Assembly (NCBI RefSeq): GCF_003945595.2
Contig: NW_024104998.1
Location: 1,505,224-1,569,223, forward strand
From: Pipra filicauda
Lineage: Eukaryota > Chordata > Aves > Passeriformes > Pipridae
Reading direction: 5' to 3'
DNA: 64,000 nt
Shown: in pieces, positions 37,462 through 49,502 of the stretch
Layout: the number at the start of each line of letters is the position of its first letter
How positions within the stretch are numbered: the first letter of the stretch is position 1
Position numbers and translations under genes: made by a program
The notes under the pieces: generated by a model
Told to the model about the DNA's origin: nothing
Databases searched by the model: none
What the model saw: only the letters and a program-made list of their open reading frames with translations

Positions 37462-40400
37462 CAGTTATTAAGCAGTAAAACCTCAATAAAGTTTTCAATA
37501 ACTGTTCCTTCAGCTTGTTTTTATTCCTTTTGATGATATCTGCTAAAGCTCTTTATATTCTCTTTCCCCACAACTCTCTACAGGTTAGGACTTCTGTTTT
37601 ATCTGCATTTTAATACTTCTCAATTATATTTACCAGATTTAAAACCTATCTTTACATGTCCCAGAAAGCCCATCAAATTTTCTTCCAGATTATTCCTTCT
37701 ATTTGATCCTTCCCACTCTTCCATTATCTCCATATATTGTCAAAATCTTTTGGACAGTCTGTAAAGGGATTACTCACTTTCATGACATTGTTATTTCTAC
37801 TTACTTAAAAGTACAAGCTTACCACGTCAGTTGTGCAATCCTCCCTCCCTTCAGTTTTAGTCATCTCTTTTTCCTTTCTTGGGCCTCTGTACAGAGTTAT
37901 TTCCTCTTTACTTTTTACATATTCTCCTAATTTTTTCAGCAACAAAATTCAGACATTACTGTAAATAAAACTAACAAGACATGTCTCAAGTCTGCTCAGG
38001 AAAAAAAAGTCAACCTTGATCCAATATTGCATCCCTGTATAAGTTACTCTAGTGAGGGGAACACTAGACTATTTTAAAAGAAACTATTTTAAAAAGAAAG
38101 GGACTGCAAACATCCCGGCCCAAACAATGAAGACAAAGGTAAAAATCTAGGCACAATTCTGAACAGAATCAACTAAAATGCATAAGAAAACCCACATAAT
38201 TTATACTTGATCATTAGTAACATCCAAGTATCTGTAGGGAAATTTCCAGAAATTTACCAATTACTCCCAGTGTGTGAGTCTTTAGGTACAATCAAGTTAA
38301 TAAATAAGTTGGGAAAAAAAATTAAAAAACCAAAATCCCTCCAATCAACACAAAGATGACAGGGGACAAAGTAGTGGCATCCAAAAAACCAAGTCTTTAC
38401 CTTTGTATAAAAACATCAGGTTTTAGAAAAAAGAAAAGGTTTTTCAACTGTACAGAATTCCATAAGAAAAAAAAAAGTGGCAAAAAATTTAAAGTCTGAA
38501 CATGGCATGGCAAAGTAGTCAAAAAAATACAGACTACAAAACTCCATGTAATTTGCTACTATGTTTTTGTGATAATTAGGAATAATGAAGTAGAAGTGAA
38601 AGTGGCAGACAGCCAGTATTTATCTCAGACTATAATGAATAATCATTTAAATTAAAACATTGTCAGAAAGAAGATATACCACTGAATCATTTAATAAAAC
38701 CCCTATATTTGATAGTGTTTCTATTCACAGTACTTGGTGTGCTCAATAATTATATCTGTAATAGCATAGTCCTTCTCATGTATTGTTTCTTTCAAAGGAA
38801 GAAACTGAAGTCTCAATTTGCAACTATAATAGTAGCCCTAATTCATGTCTAAACATTAAGTCATTTAATATATAACAGATAGAAAATTTCTTGCTTGATT
38901 ATATGGAAATAAAAAAGTGGTGGAACAGATTTATCTGGAGATTACTTAAAAGGGCGAGAAGTACATAATGTAAGATCTGTAGTCTGCAGCTCTACTGGGG
39001 CACTTAAGCAAGAATGGAGAAAAGAGACCTGCATTTTAATGACATAGCTGGCAATGAGATATGAACTTCACAAGGTTTCAAGGCAATCAACAGAGAACAG
39101 AGTGAAAGAAGCTGCAGAAACTAAAGCTAGCATCCACAACAAGTGCTCACATACTGAAAGAGATTGCCCATAATATCAAAGCAAAAGCAGTTTCAGGACA
39201 CAAAACATTGCTGGCATAGAAGTCCTTATAAGTCTGAATATTACTACCACATTTTGAATTTCCTTCAAATTAGGGGCTGACTCCCAGTGGCTGCTTTATA
39301 AGATTCAAAGCATTATTTAGTTTTGATAATGTTAATACATATTTTTAAGGCATCCCCATTCTTGGGGAAAAATTGACAAGTTTACTAGTAAGAACATCAT
39401 CTGGGCTCTCTACCATATGGAAATACAGATCAAATCTAAATGGAGAGCCTGATTTTCTTCAGACATTTTCGGAGTCAGTCCTGAATGGTAACTAACCATT
39501 CCTGATTATGATGCTGAGTAGAACAGACAGAACTAAGAGCAAAAAATTATATCAGCAAGCCTAGCACTAATAGAAATGTTCAGAATTGTGCATATTCTCA
39601 GGAGCTGAGAATTTTTTTTAGATTCAATGGGTATTTTCCAATTTAAATACCTGGCAATAACTTTAGACCTTTGTAGGCTTTACTTAAGCTACCACATACT
39701 TGGACGCAACACAGTACCCTTCTTTCTTTCTGCTGAAGCCAATTTCTATTCAAAGCAAAAGTATAAACCAGTTTCCAAATATCAGATTAGAAGAAAACAA
39801 TCTGCAGTAATTATCAGTAATTATTAGTAGAATTACTTTAGTGCAACTCAAGATAATTTATTGCTATCAGTTTTGGTTGTTTTTTTCTGAAGAGATAAAA
39901 GTAGCCACAAAATAAGTATTATGCATTTGTCATTAACAGAAGAACATAACCATCACTCCTCAGTCTTTACAGGGGACTGTTTTGCAAAAGCACTTTCTAC
40001 AGCTCTAAAATGGACACAAAAAGGAGAGAATAACCCTTTATCTGCTAATACCATATCTTAGTTGAAAAATACACATCACAGTAACTCAAGGTGGTGGGTG
40101 TAGATTTTTTTCTACAGATAAATAATTCTTATCACCAACATGAGAAACTGGAATTTAGATCTAATTCCTAAATTCTATGACATATGTTTTTATTTTGAGT
40201 TTTCCCCCCATCCCTGATTCAAAGCACTGGCAAGAGAAATTGCATCAACAGATTTTTGGCACAGCTATGACAGATCCCACATTAAAACGAAAAAAAAAAA
40301 CAACCCCAAAACCTGTGTGTGATATTTTCTCTTTGAGACCAGTGAAAGTCCAGCTATCAAAACACGACCTGTCAGACTTTCAATATTACTGAACTGAATA

Positions 40401-43400
40401 CATAAACCCCCTGAAATGTTGACGTGCAGACTAAGACTGCAGCCCATGGATTTGAGGTTCAGAGGGATCATCAGATCACTGAATTTTACAATCTGTGTAA
40501 CACACACAAGTCATTCCAGGTGACATTTCATGTAATCACTATAACGACTGGTAACTCATGGACCCCATTCACTAAGGATTCAAGGAACTGGAGCTAAAGG
40601 AAACACACAGCACTCCAGTTTCTCAGAAGTACAACCAGATACTATGCAAAGTGTTAGGCATAGGAAGGCTGGAAGAGAAAATACAGAGAAGATGGTAGCA
40701 AAGTACTGTAGTTAACGTTAGCATCTCAAGTCAGTTTACAGTACAAACACATATAAAGTCATATTTCATGTTACCATGGGAACAACCACCAGATTAGAAA
40801 ATTTTGACCATTTTTACTTTTTTGTTTGAAAGGAGGAAAAAACCCAATGACTGTCATGAATCCCCTGGTGTATTCTTTATATAAGCAGCAAGTCATGTCA
40901 GAAAACACATTTAAAGTATGAGCTGTGCATATGAATAACCTGTACCTTTATCCCAAAACAGTTAGCCTGACCCATAAAAGAGAGTTGTTTAGTTTCTCAA
41001 ACAAACTGTTATTGTATCACAAGTGAAGAAAAGGGAGAAATGAGCACGTGGAGGCCTCTTTCAGCGCACACACACGAACTCGAAAACCTTTGAGCTACAA
41101 GGAAAGCAGACTAGGATAAAAGGCATATCTGAGAACAGCGTTCTGCATGTAGATGGCTTCTTACATTAGCTGAAATGATGTCTGGGATCACCAGCAAGCT
41201 GCTGACTGAGTAAAGGAAAAAAAAAGAAGGTGCTCAAGCTGATGTCCTCTTCTGAGCACACAGTTGCTTCACTGCAACATTTCTCAGGCTTGGTGGAAGC
41301 ACATGGCTTTTAACTCATCTGATTATACAATCACTCCAGGAGCCAAATACCAGGTATGCTTCCAGGGTCCCAACAATGAAAACCAGAAAGATGTGAAGAA
41401 CTGTGTTTGTCACATCACCCCAACATACAGATTTACAACACCAAGAAAAAAACCCCAGTCATCCTGGTTAAGTTTTAGCTTTTTTAGAATATCACAAAAT
41501 AAATTCTTAAGCCTTTCTAACACTCTCTAGGCAATTTTGAACACTTTCGTGATCCCATCAGGGGCTGTGACATCAGCTAAGTGTGCTTGCACTGTGACAA
41601 CCAATGTGTCAATGACCACATATTTGAAAACTGTTCAGAAATTTTCTTTGTGAAAAAATACCCAAATCATTTTTATTCACATCAAGCAACTCAAAATTGT
41701 TGCAACATCCCATTTCCTGATAAGGATTGAAAATTACAATGTTGATACTCAGGCAGTATCTTAACCTCAAGTTTTAAGCTCTGAGTTTATCAAAGTGCTG
41801 TAATAGCACTTCTGTCAGTTGTCCAGCTTGAAATTCTTCATGTCTCTCTCAGATCTGGACATGTTTTTCTCTTCTTTCATAGGGTTTAAAAGAAGGGCAG
41901 ATAAAAGAAATGGAAGTTGCAAAAGAAACACAGGTGGACTAGCGGACAGGTAATCATATTTACAGATAACACTGATAATTAGATTTTAAGTCCTGACTAA
42001 CACATAGTTAGATATCTCTCATTTATTTGCATATTTCACAGCTACTTTACATTTAGTAAGGGAAAAATCTAAGCAAGCACATAGACAAGTAGATACATAA
42101 ATGAATATCTGCACTATGTTCAGGGGTGTAAGAAGTAGGTGATCAAGCATAATTATATTTTCAGCATGCCTAATGAAGTGTCTATCATGATAAAAGGAGA
42201 GAAAAAACCCTCTTGCCTTGACAAAATTAATCCTGCAAAATGATAATTAGCAATAAAAAACTCTTCTGAGCAACTTTACACTTAAGGTAAAAGGACAAGA
42301 CTGAAAATTTATTTTCAATACTATGAAATTAGTCTTTTTTTTAAAAAGGGCTATAATATGAGCAACACTTCTACCTGATAGTATGTAGAAAGTAATTCCA
42401 GAAATAGCTGAATGGCCCCTTCTTCCTGTACCATGCTTCTTAAACCAGATTTACTCGACTTGCAATCGTGAACTTAAATTCCAATAATTCATTTTCTATG
42501 TTCTGTCATGAAATACTAGCCCATTGAAACAAAAACTTCAATATGAGCGTTACTATCAAAGAGACTGGGATAACTTATGTTCGAAAAGGTAAAACCGGAG
42601 ACATAAAGATGAAGGCACCACTAATTCAAACTCAGGCTGGAATTTGACAGCTGCAGTATGATCCTTTATTGCTGTCCATCCAACAGAGAACTTGCACTTT
42701 GCAAAGAGTCCTTTGGAAACTGTGTTAAGTGACCAACCTTCAGTAGCACAAATGTAAGGTAGGTTTGTATTGATACTATAGAGTTAACAGGAAAAGCAAT
42801 AAAAATAAAAACATATATTTTATTACAAGGCAAGCAGATGCAACACTGAGTATACACAAGGAATAGATCTGTTGAGTAAGGTGACATTTTACATAGTCAC
42901 TTTTCAAAGAAGAACTACATTTTAAGGGCTTTTGCATATGTTTTACCTAGAGACCTCTGTGATGATGTGCCAATATCAACTTCCCTTTCTCTTTAGTTGC
43001 CAGTTTTATTTGATTTCTTTCTTCAGATATGTGCCAACCAGTTTCAACTTGTTTAACAACATTTTTTTAAAATCAGCTGCCTTGATGGAATGTTGAACTG
43101 ATGCATGTGTGGGTGTGTTTATAATGCATGCAAAAATACATTAAAGCAATATAAAGGGTCTGGCTTAATCCTACAAAAGTAAAAAAATTAAGCACAAAGA
43201 CCAAATACTGAAGCAGACACCTCTTTACATATCATAATACCTTACCAAAAAAACCTGCCTAACTTGCATACAAAGTGCTGTGGAGTGCTCTGTTCATTTA
43301 ATACAGCTGTGGTTTATATGGCTGAACTGCAAAACTAATAGAATATCACAAGCCCTGTTATTCTTTAATGGAAGGAGTTGGATTTGCAAAATATTTCACC

Positions 43401-43934
43401 CTCAAATATCATAATACGCAATAAAATTATGCAATGTAATATTTTTATTATTATATACATTTGATTCTGCATTAAAGAGAAATTCTTGTAGTCGAATTAT
43501 TTAATAAAATGCTGATGACATGAGCATAATAAGCAAAACAATAAGACTAGGATGTCAGATGTGGATATAGTATTTATGAAACCAAAGCTGCATCCTGACC
43601 TGGGGAAGAATTAAGGTTTCCTAATTAAGTCAGCTTCAGGCACAAAAGCTTTCCTGTTTCAGGCCCAAACCTCCAGGTTGTCATAAGTAGCAATCAGAAA
43701 TCCCTTAGGAAATTTCAGTTGCGTTATTTGACCTTTATGTTACATTGTGGCTGAAAAGATCAATAGGATGAGAACTGACACATAAACCTAATGAAAGAGA
43801 CAAGTTCCCAACAGTTCACATCGCCACCTAACACTGGTGATCACACTAACTAAATCCTCATACTTATGATATACACTGTTTTGTACCTCCTAGAGGCACT
43901 CCCAGGAGTTTGATAAATCATTAAAAAAACAAAT

Positions 43935-44040
43935 CATAGAATAATAGAAAGTTTTGGGATGGAAGGGACCTTAAAGATTATCTCATTCCAATCCCTCTGC
44001 AACAGACCACAGACACCTTCCACTAGACTATGTTGCGCAA
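43935..44040 (-). mobile_element. CR1 LINE 3'-end fragment, minus strand
   Basis: The plus strand reads CATAGAATAATAGAAAG and then GGGATGGAAGGGACCTTAAAG, the reverse complement of a CR1 3' UTR. It continues about 60 more bases (CCACTAGACTATGTTGC). It is a very short 5'-truncated insertion with no coding part. Confidence 0.8.
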
Positions 44041-45166
44041 AGGTGCTGCTTCTGAAAGCCTTCACGCTTCATTGGATTATTTTTAACAACTGATAAAATG
44101 CCAGATTCTTCTTGTTCATATCAAGAGAGAGAGCAAATAGTGTTAATGGGAAGTTTTGGGGAAAACTTATAAGATGTTACAGTTCTAACAGTCACTTTAG
44201 GATACCTCGATGATCAGCATCACTTTCATAAAGAGCAGCTATTTGTGCAAGTCCTATCTTGTGTTTAGGTGTGACTTCTAGTCTGCTAGCACAGTAAAAA
44301 GCTGGTTTGCTAAAGGAAGTGGAAACACACGGAAGGCTTTTTTTCTTCCTCATATAAAAAGAACTGTTCAGAAGAAACTTCTCTCTTCCAGGTCTCATTG
44401 TGCCATGTCTCTGTCATCTGAATATTTTCACTATCTCTAAAGCATGGTCAGACGCTTTTGATCTTCTCTAATGTCTCTGATTTCTACACTTTTCTCCAAA
44501 ACATCTTCTGCAGCAGGTGTCTCAAAGAAACAATATAAATTTACAATTTTGTTTGGTTTTGGATTGTTTGTTTGTTGCTTTAAGCATATTGCTCTCATTT
44601 TCACAGGAACAGTGAACAAAAAAAGGCATCAACAGCATCTGCCTGGTCTTAATTCTTGGCCAATCACCACTGACTTCATCTGCCTGAACTGTTTAATGAT
44701 TTTCTGAGGAGGGGAGAGCAGAAGAGTCCTGCTTTTTTTAATCAGTCCTTGATTTTTTTCATTATGAGAGAGGAATTAATTTGCTTAAACTTTTTTGATA
44801 AGTAGAAGGTAGCTTGTATCAAAGACATTTTAAGAGTCCTCCAACTCAGTAATTCTGCTTGCCTCTGCCTGCCTCACTAAAACTGAATTTGTGGGGAATA
44901 AATGATGTTTAAGCTTGTCTAAACCTGATTGAAGACATATGGATAAAAGAAAATGGTAGTCTGTGGAAATTTTTTTTTAATTTTCTCTTGTTGGCACTGT
45001 TTGCCTTTTGCTGTCATTCACTCAATGGTGGATCCAAAAAGCAGTAACTTGAGATTTTACTCATGCGCTACTTCAGCAGAAGTTCTTGCCCATGGAGTTC
45101 ATAGAAAGCTCTCAGGGGATGTAAACCAACTAGCAGTTCGCCCAGATTGGTCCTTTTTGTCTACAT
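44041..45166. other. Unique DNA
   Basis: No repeat, RNA gene or supported exon is seen. Short open frames are present on both strands without recognisable domains. Confidence 0.5.
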
Positions 45167-45180
45167 ATGTTCCTTCTTGT
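45167..45180. repeat. Left target-site duplication of the RTE-like insertion
   Basis: ATGTTCCTTCTTGT is repeated exactly at 45826-45839, immediately after the microsatellite tail. It fixes the insertion boundaries. Confidence 0.92.
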
Positions 45181-45203
45181 CATGGGTCGAATCATGGGAC
45201 ACC

Positions 45204-45757
45204 TACCACCACCACCTGTGTCTCTTAGAACACTTCCATCAACGCTGCCTCCGCACAATCCTAAACATCCACTGGTCAGATTATGTGACCAATACATCTG
45301 TTCTAGAGCAAGCAGCAGTCACAAGTATTGAGGCCATGTTGCTGAGAACACAGCTGTGTTGGGCAGGGCACGTCTCCAAGATGAAGGACCACCGCCTCCC
45401 TAAGATCCTGCTTTATGGTGAACTTGCCACCATAGAGGAGCCGCAAGAGAGGAGCCCCAAAGAAAAGATACAAGGACTCTCTGAAACAACATCTCAGCCT
45501 TGGCCATATTGATCATCATAACTGGTCTACTCTGGCCTCCAATCGGGAGGCCTGGAGACACACCATCTTTAACACCGCTGTTTCCTTTGAGAACGCACAC
45601 AGGATCACTCTCGAGGAGAAAAGACAGCGCAGAAAGAACCGTGTCTTGCAGAATATACCATCTAAGGAGTCTTTCTGCTGTGCCTTTTGCAATTGGATAT
45701 GTCTATCTCGTATTGGCCTCTTTAGCCACCAACGTGCTTGTAACAAACGTGGATAGA
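45204..45757 (+). pseudogene. RTE-type LINE ORF2 C-terminal remnant, frameshifted
   Basis: This is the coding part of the element at 45181-45825. The upstream frame runs to a stop at 45510-45512. The genuine continuation switches frame near 45425-45445 (around CCACCATAGAGGAGCCGCAA) and ends at a TAG near 45755. The end contains Cys-x-x-Cys and His/Cys residues (FCCAFCNW ... SRIGLFSHQRAC), resembling the zinc-knuckle-like tail of many RTE-like and related LINE proteins. The downstream part remains open for about 105 codons, so the copy is only mildly decayed. It has no catalytic domain. Confidence 0.82.
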
Positions 45758-45790
45758 GCCTTCCTAAATCTTCGTTTGCGAAGCCTAGCC

Positions 45791-45825
45791 ATGACATGAC
45801 ATTACATGACATTACATGACATGAC
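45791..45825 (+). repeat. Microsatellite tail of the RTE-like element
   Basis: Alternating ATGAC and ATTAC units (ATGACATGACATTACATGAC and onward) form the 3' tail up to the right target duplication. Tails of this kind, instead of poly(A), are usual for RTE-clade LINEs. Confidence 0.88.
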
Positions 45826-45839
45826 ATGTTCCTTCTTGT
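45826..45839. repeat. Right target-site duplication of the RTE-like insertion
   Basis: This is an exact copy of the 14 bases at 45167-45180 (ATGTTCCTTCTTGT), directly after the tail. Confidence 0.92.
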
Positions 45840-48800
45840 AAAATATAGAAAGTTCCCTCTAACAATCTGTAGTAATTGCAGACGCTGACCTAACAAGCTG
45901 AAAATATAATGCGCTAACAAATGAAGTGTTAGTCATAAAAAGTTGTCTATGCTCATCTGTTAGAGCAGTAAGGCTCCATGGACTGTTATTTTTAAACACC
46001 TGAATACTCAAAAAGTCATCCTATAGCTTAAAAACAAGAGGAATTCCTGTAATATTATACACCTATTCAGATTCCATGCATTCTTTGACATATTGTCTTT
46101 ACCGATGCAGGATTGATCTTTTATGGGTCTGCTTATGTGAAGTTTGGTAAACTTCAGCCATACTTGATGACTGTGGCTGCATAAGCCCCCCCTTTGGCAT
46201 TGCAGAGCTTGTACCCACCTGCAGGAACAACCAACCTATTAGGCACTGGTCCACCAGCATACTCCACAAAAATGGATTTGTAGGTGCCCATTAACCATGA
46301 AACAAACACCAGATTTGTGATCTGAGGGGAGCTAACTCTTACCTGACTTTTGCCCAATATTCAAAATTTTCATGCCAATTTGACTACTTGAATCTCAGTA
46401 TCTTGAGCAGAATATTTTCTGCATCCTTCCAGCATACAAGGGGACACACCCATTTGATGTAAAAGCATTCAAACAAAGAACTTTGTCACCACAGTTATAA
46501 TTTAATTTAAATCAGTTGCAAAGCTTCACAGAGAAAACCACTCTCTTCTAATAAATACAGTAGACTAACACTAAAATGGTTTTTGTTGTGTAAGACGTAC
46601 TGCCACAGGTATTAGAGGATAGCATTGCCATTTCACAAAGCAATTCTCCTTTATGTTACTTCATTGCAACTTGATAAAAAAGTACTTCACCATCCCAGTT
46701 TAAAATGTATTCCTCTGATAATTATGTTTCTTTGTCAAGCAATGTGACCACTCACCCATGCTAAGAGTAACTGAAGCTGTGATCAACCTCTGCGCTGTTG
46801 AAATACAGTATCACGTGCAGCCTCTAAGGCATTTCACCCAATATCACTGTCTAATCCTTACCCAAATCAATACTTAGTTATGACTATTTTACCAGCATTT
46901 CTGTAAAGGATACAGCTATAATGAAAAAAAAAGAGCCCATATGTAAAAATTAAAAACACATTTGATATAACAGGGTGGAAGGTTTAATATAGATTCCACT
47001 CCTGTTAATGCCAGAGTTAAATTTATATCAGAGCTATCAAAGCTATCAATATGTGAAGAAGTTAATGAAACCCATTTTTTTAATTGTTTAGCACAATGAA
47101 TTGGAATGAATGAATTGACGTTGAATTGGTCAGTTTCTTTTTTATAATCACGGATTTTGCATAATCACGTTTTTTGTTTGCAAGAGTGTGAAATACTTAA
47201 GTCAATGTATGCTTAACATTATGTTACATAAAAAAAGACCCATGCAAAAAGGAGGGAAATAAAATTCTCAATTATTTCACACCATGTAGTCCACTTTTTC
47301 TGATTTTTATGCCTGCCTTCAAAATACTTAGCTTATGTTCTAAGTTAAATGAGCAAAGCCAGATGTATTAAGGCCTTACTTAACATTTAGTTCTGTGTAA
47401 CTCAGAAATGAGGTCAGGCATCAGTAACTTGCTTTCTGTTAATGAACATACAACTCTTCCCACTTTCTTCCATGGACATCTTATTTTCATTCTTGAAAAA
47501 CAAAAAACACTTTCAGTTCCAGGAGAATATACTAAACACTCGGAGGGTATTGGTCAGGTGTCTAAAGCAATATAGTTATTTTTAAAAACTCTAGTCACTG
47601 TTATTCAAGGATTTTTTTTTATCAAAGTAGCAAATACGCTGAACAACACAGTGAATACTTCAAGGTCACAGAAAAAAGAGCTGCATGATGTATTTGCTAA
47701 AAAAGGAAATATTTGAGAGAGTTAGGGGGGAAGAACCTCCAGAGAGAATAGGAGTCAACAACAGATGGTAGATAAAGGAGGAAATAATCCATAAAACCTA
47801 TCTGCATAAGCAAAACAAGAAATACTTTTTCCTGCAGAAGCCCAAAGCATTCTTCCTACTAGACAAAACATTGGTCTTTTAGCTGTGATGAAAAATTAAC
47901 AAAACAAGCCTGACACCAAGGCACTAAGTACAACCTGAATTCAGAGCCCATCCTGCAAGCAGCACATGTTTAAAACAAAAAGCCTGCTTTGTGCTGAACA
48001 ACAGTATCTTGGAAACATATCCTCAAAGTTAGAGTCAAACAATAAAATTTTATTAGTAAGCCTTTACCCATTTCTTTGCAAAAGTGACTGATAACTGGAA
48101 AAGTTGTGGAAAGTGTCAAGTGGCTAGCAGTGACGTGAGCAGAAACAAAGATGGTGACACCAGGACCTGATCAACCAACCCTTTGCTGTGCTGCAGATTT
48201 GAGTAATAAGAAAGAAATGTTCCCTAAACTTTCATCACAGATACTACTACTAACCAACCACTCTATGCCATTTCAATTAAGGAAATCAAAATAAATTATC
48301 AAATATCTACTATTTGATAATTTAGGAAATAGAAGTTTCAGGACAATAGTAAGCAAAGTTTGAAAGTCCTACTCCTATTTTTCATTGACAGTTTAGCTAA
48401 GTATAAAGTAGTATATTTTTAATTAAAGAAATGTTCTTTGGTTTTCAAAGACAGACAATATAATTTCAGGAGGCTGAAAACCTAACTGAGAATGATCATT
48501 CCTTTATGTTTTAAGTAGCGGATTAAAAGAGCATCCACACAATGATAGGAGCACTTCCTTTTTAAGGAAAGTCCATGGCCTGAGGCAAAGAGGGGTGAGA
48601 AATTACAGGTCAGGAGGGGGAGCACAGGAGAGGGGGTGAATTGCAACTGCCTGGCTGCAACCACAGAGATACCCGGGGGTCTCTGCAGTTGCCCCTGGGG
48701 AAGGCAGTGGCACACAGCAAATATTATCCTCATCAAGGTGGAAGACCAGGACATCTGGGGTAAAGTTGTCACAAAAATGAGATATAGCTGGTAAGTAAAA

Positions 48801-48949
48801 ATTACATAGGATAACCATGGAGTGGCAGAGCGTCCCTAGCTTTCCCAGGACCAATGCAGGGATACATTGAAGTGAAAGCGGACGATAAACATAGCTCAAA
48901 GGAGAAATGCGTCTCTCCTCTGTTCAGCTTTCAGTTAAAGCTTGAAGGC
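45840..48949. other. Unique AT-rich DNA, GC-richer toward the right
   Basis: No recognisable repeat or exon is seen. A GC-richer patch at about 48590-48850 directly precedes the CR1. It contains purine-rich and pyrimidine-rich runs but no recognised element. Confidence 0.5.
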
Positions 48950-49502
48950 AGGTATGGCCTGCTCTGCTCTGCGCTGTGGTGGCCTAACCTTGAGTATTGT
49001 ATGCAGTTTTGGACACCACAATATAAAAAAGACGTTAAGCTATTAGAAAGCATCCAAAGGAGAGCTACAAAGATGGTGAAGGGTCTCCAGGGGAAGCCTT
49101 ATGAGCAGTGGCTGAGGTCATTTGGTCTGTTTGGCCTGGAGGAGACTGAGGGGAGACCTAATTGCAGTCTACAAATTCCCTGTGAGGGGAAGAGGAGGGG
49201 CAAGCACTGATCTCTTCTCTCTGGTGACCAGTGACAGGACTCAAGGGAACGGCCTGAAGCTGTGTCAGAGGAGGTTTAGGTTGGATATTAGGAAAAGGTT
49301 CTTCACCCAGAGGGTGGTTGGGCACTGGAACGGGCTCCCCAGGGAAGTGGTCATGGCACCAAGCCTGACAGAATTCAAGGAGCATTTGGATAACACTCTC
49401 AGGCACATGGTGTGATTCTTGGGATGTCCTGCATAGGCCCAGGAGTTGGACCTGATGATCCTTGTGGGTCCCTTCCAACTCAGGATATTCTATGATTCTA
49501 TG
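48950..49502 (+). mobile_element. CR1 LINE 3' end, plus strand
   Basis: It begins within the CR1 ORF2 C-terminal region (CCTAACCTTGAGTATTGTAT, giving WWPNLEYCMQFWTPQYKKD). It continues through IQRRATKMVKGLQGKPYEQW and [20 protein letters not shown], then the 3' UTR (TTGTGGGTCCCTTCCAACTC) and the CR1 terminal ATTCTATGATTCTATG. A frameshift near 49140-49155 splits the coding remnant into two frames (48854-49210 and 49122-49415). The 5' end is truncated, so no catalytic motif remains. Confidence 0.92.
49122..49415 (+). pseudogene. CR1 ORF2 C-terminal remnant, plus strand
   Basis: This is the last coding part of the CR1 at 48950-49502. In this frame it reads [40 protein letters not shown] and LRHMV before the stop. 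That matches the corresponding tail of the CR1 at 22880-24003 block for block. The upstream coding remnant is in another frame. Confidence 0.88.

Larger units (their letters stand above)
29755..43934. other. Unique AT-rich DNA, with a T-rich zone at 36200-37950
   Basis: Apart from the candidate exons at 34188-34732, this is unique sequence. Between about 36200 and 37950 the plus strand becomes strongly T/pyrimidine-rich, which opens long spurious plus-strand frames rich in Phe, Ile and Leu. A perfect 11-bp hairpin lies at 37430-37461. No interspersed repeat is recognised. Confidence 0.5.
45181..45825 (+). mobile_element. 5'-truncated RTE-like LINE with microsatellite tail
   Basis: The element lies between exact 14-bp target duplications. 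It encodes the C-terminal part of an RTE-type LINE protein in two frames. The first part reads LEHFHQRCLRTILNIHWSD, then AGHVSKMKDHRLPKILLYGE. After a frameshift near 45425-45445 it continues with KKRYKDSLKQHLSLGHIDHH, NWSTLASNREAWRHT and a C-terminal Cys/His motif ending SRIGLFSHQRACNKRG before a TAG. The 3' end is a tandem of ATGACATGACATT-type units rather than poly(A), as is usual for RTE elements. The endonuclease and catalytic reverse transcriptase are missing through 5' truncation. Assignment to a particular RTE family needs comparison. Confidence 0.85.

Noticed and set aside
45516..45920. Minus-strand open frame of 134 codons
   Set aside because: It is antisense to the RTE-like element and its tail, and the repeated tail alone yields part of the peptide.
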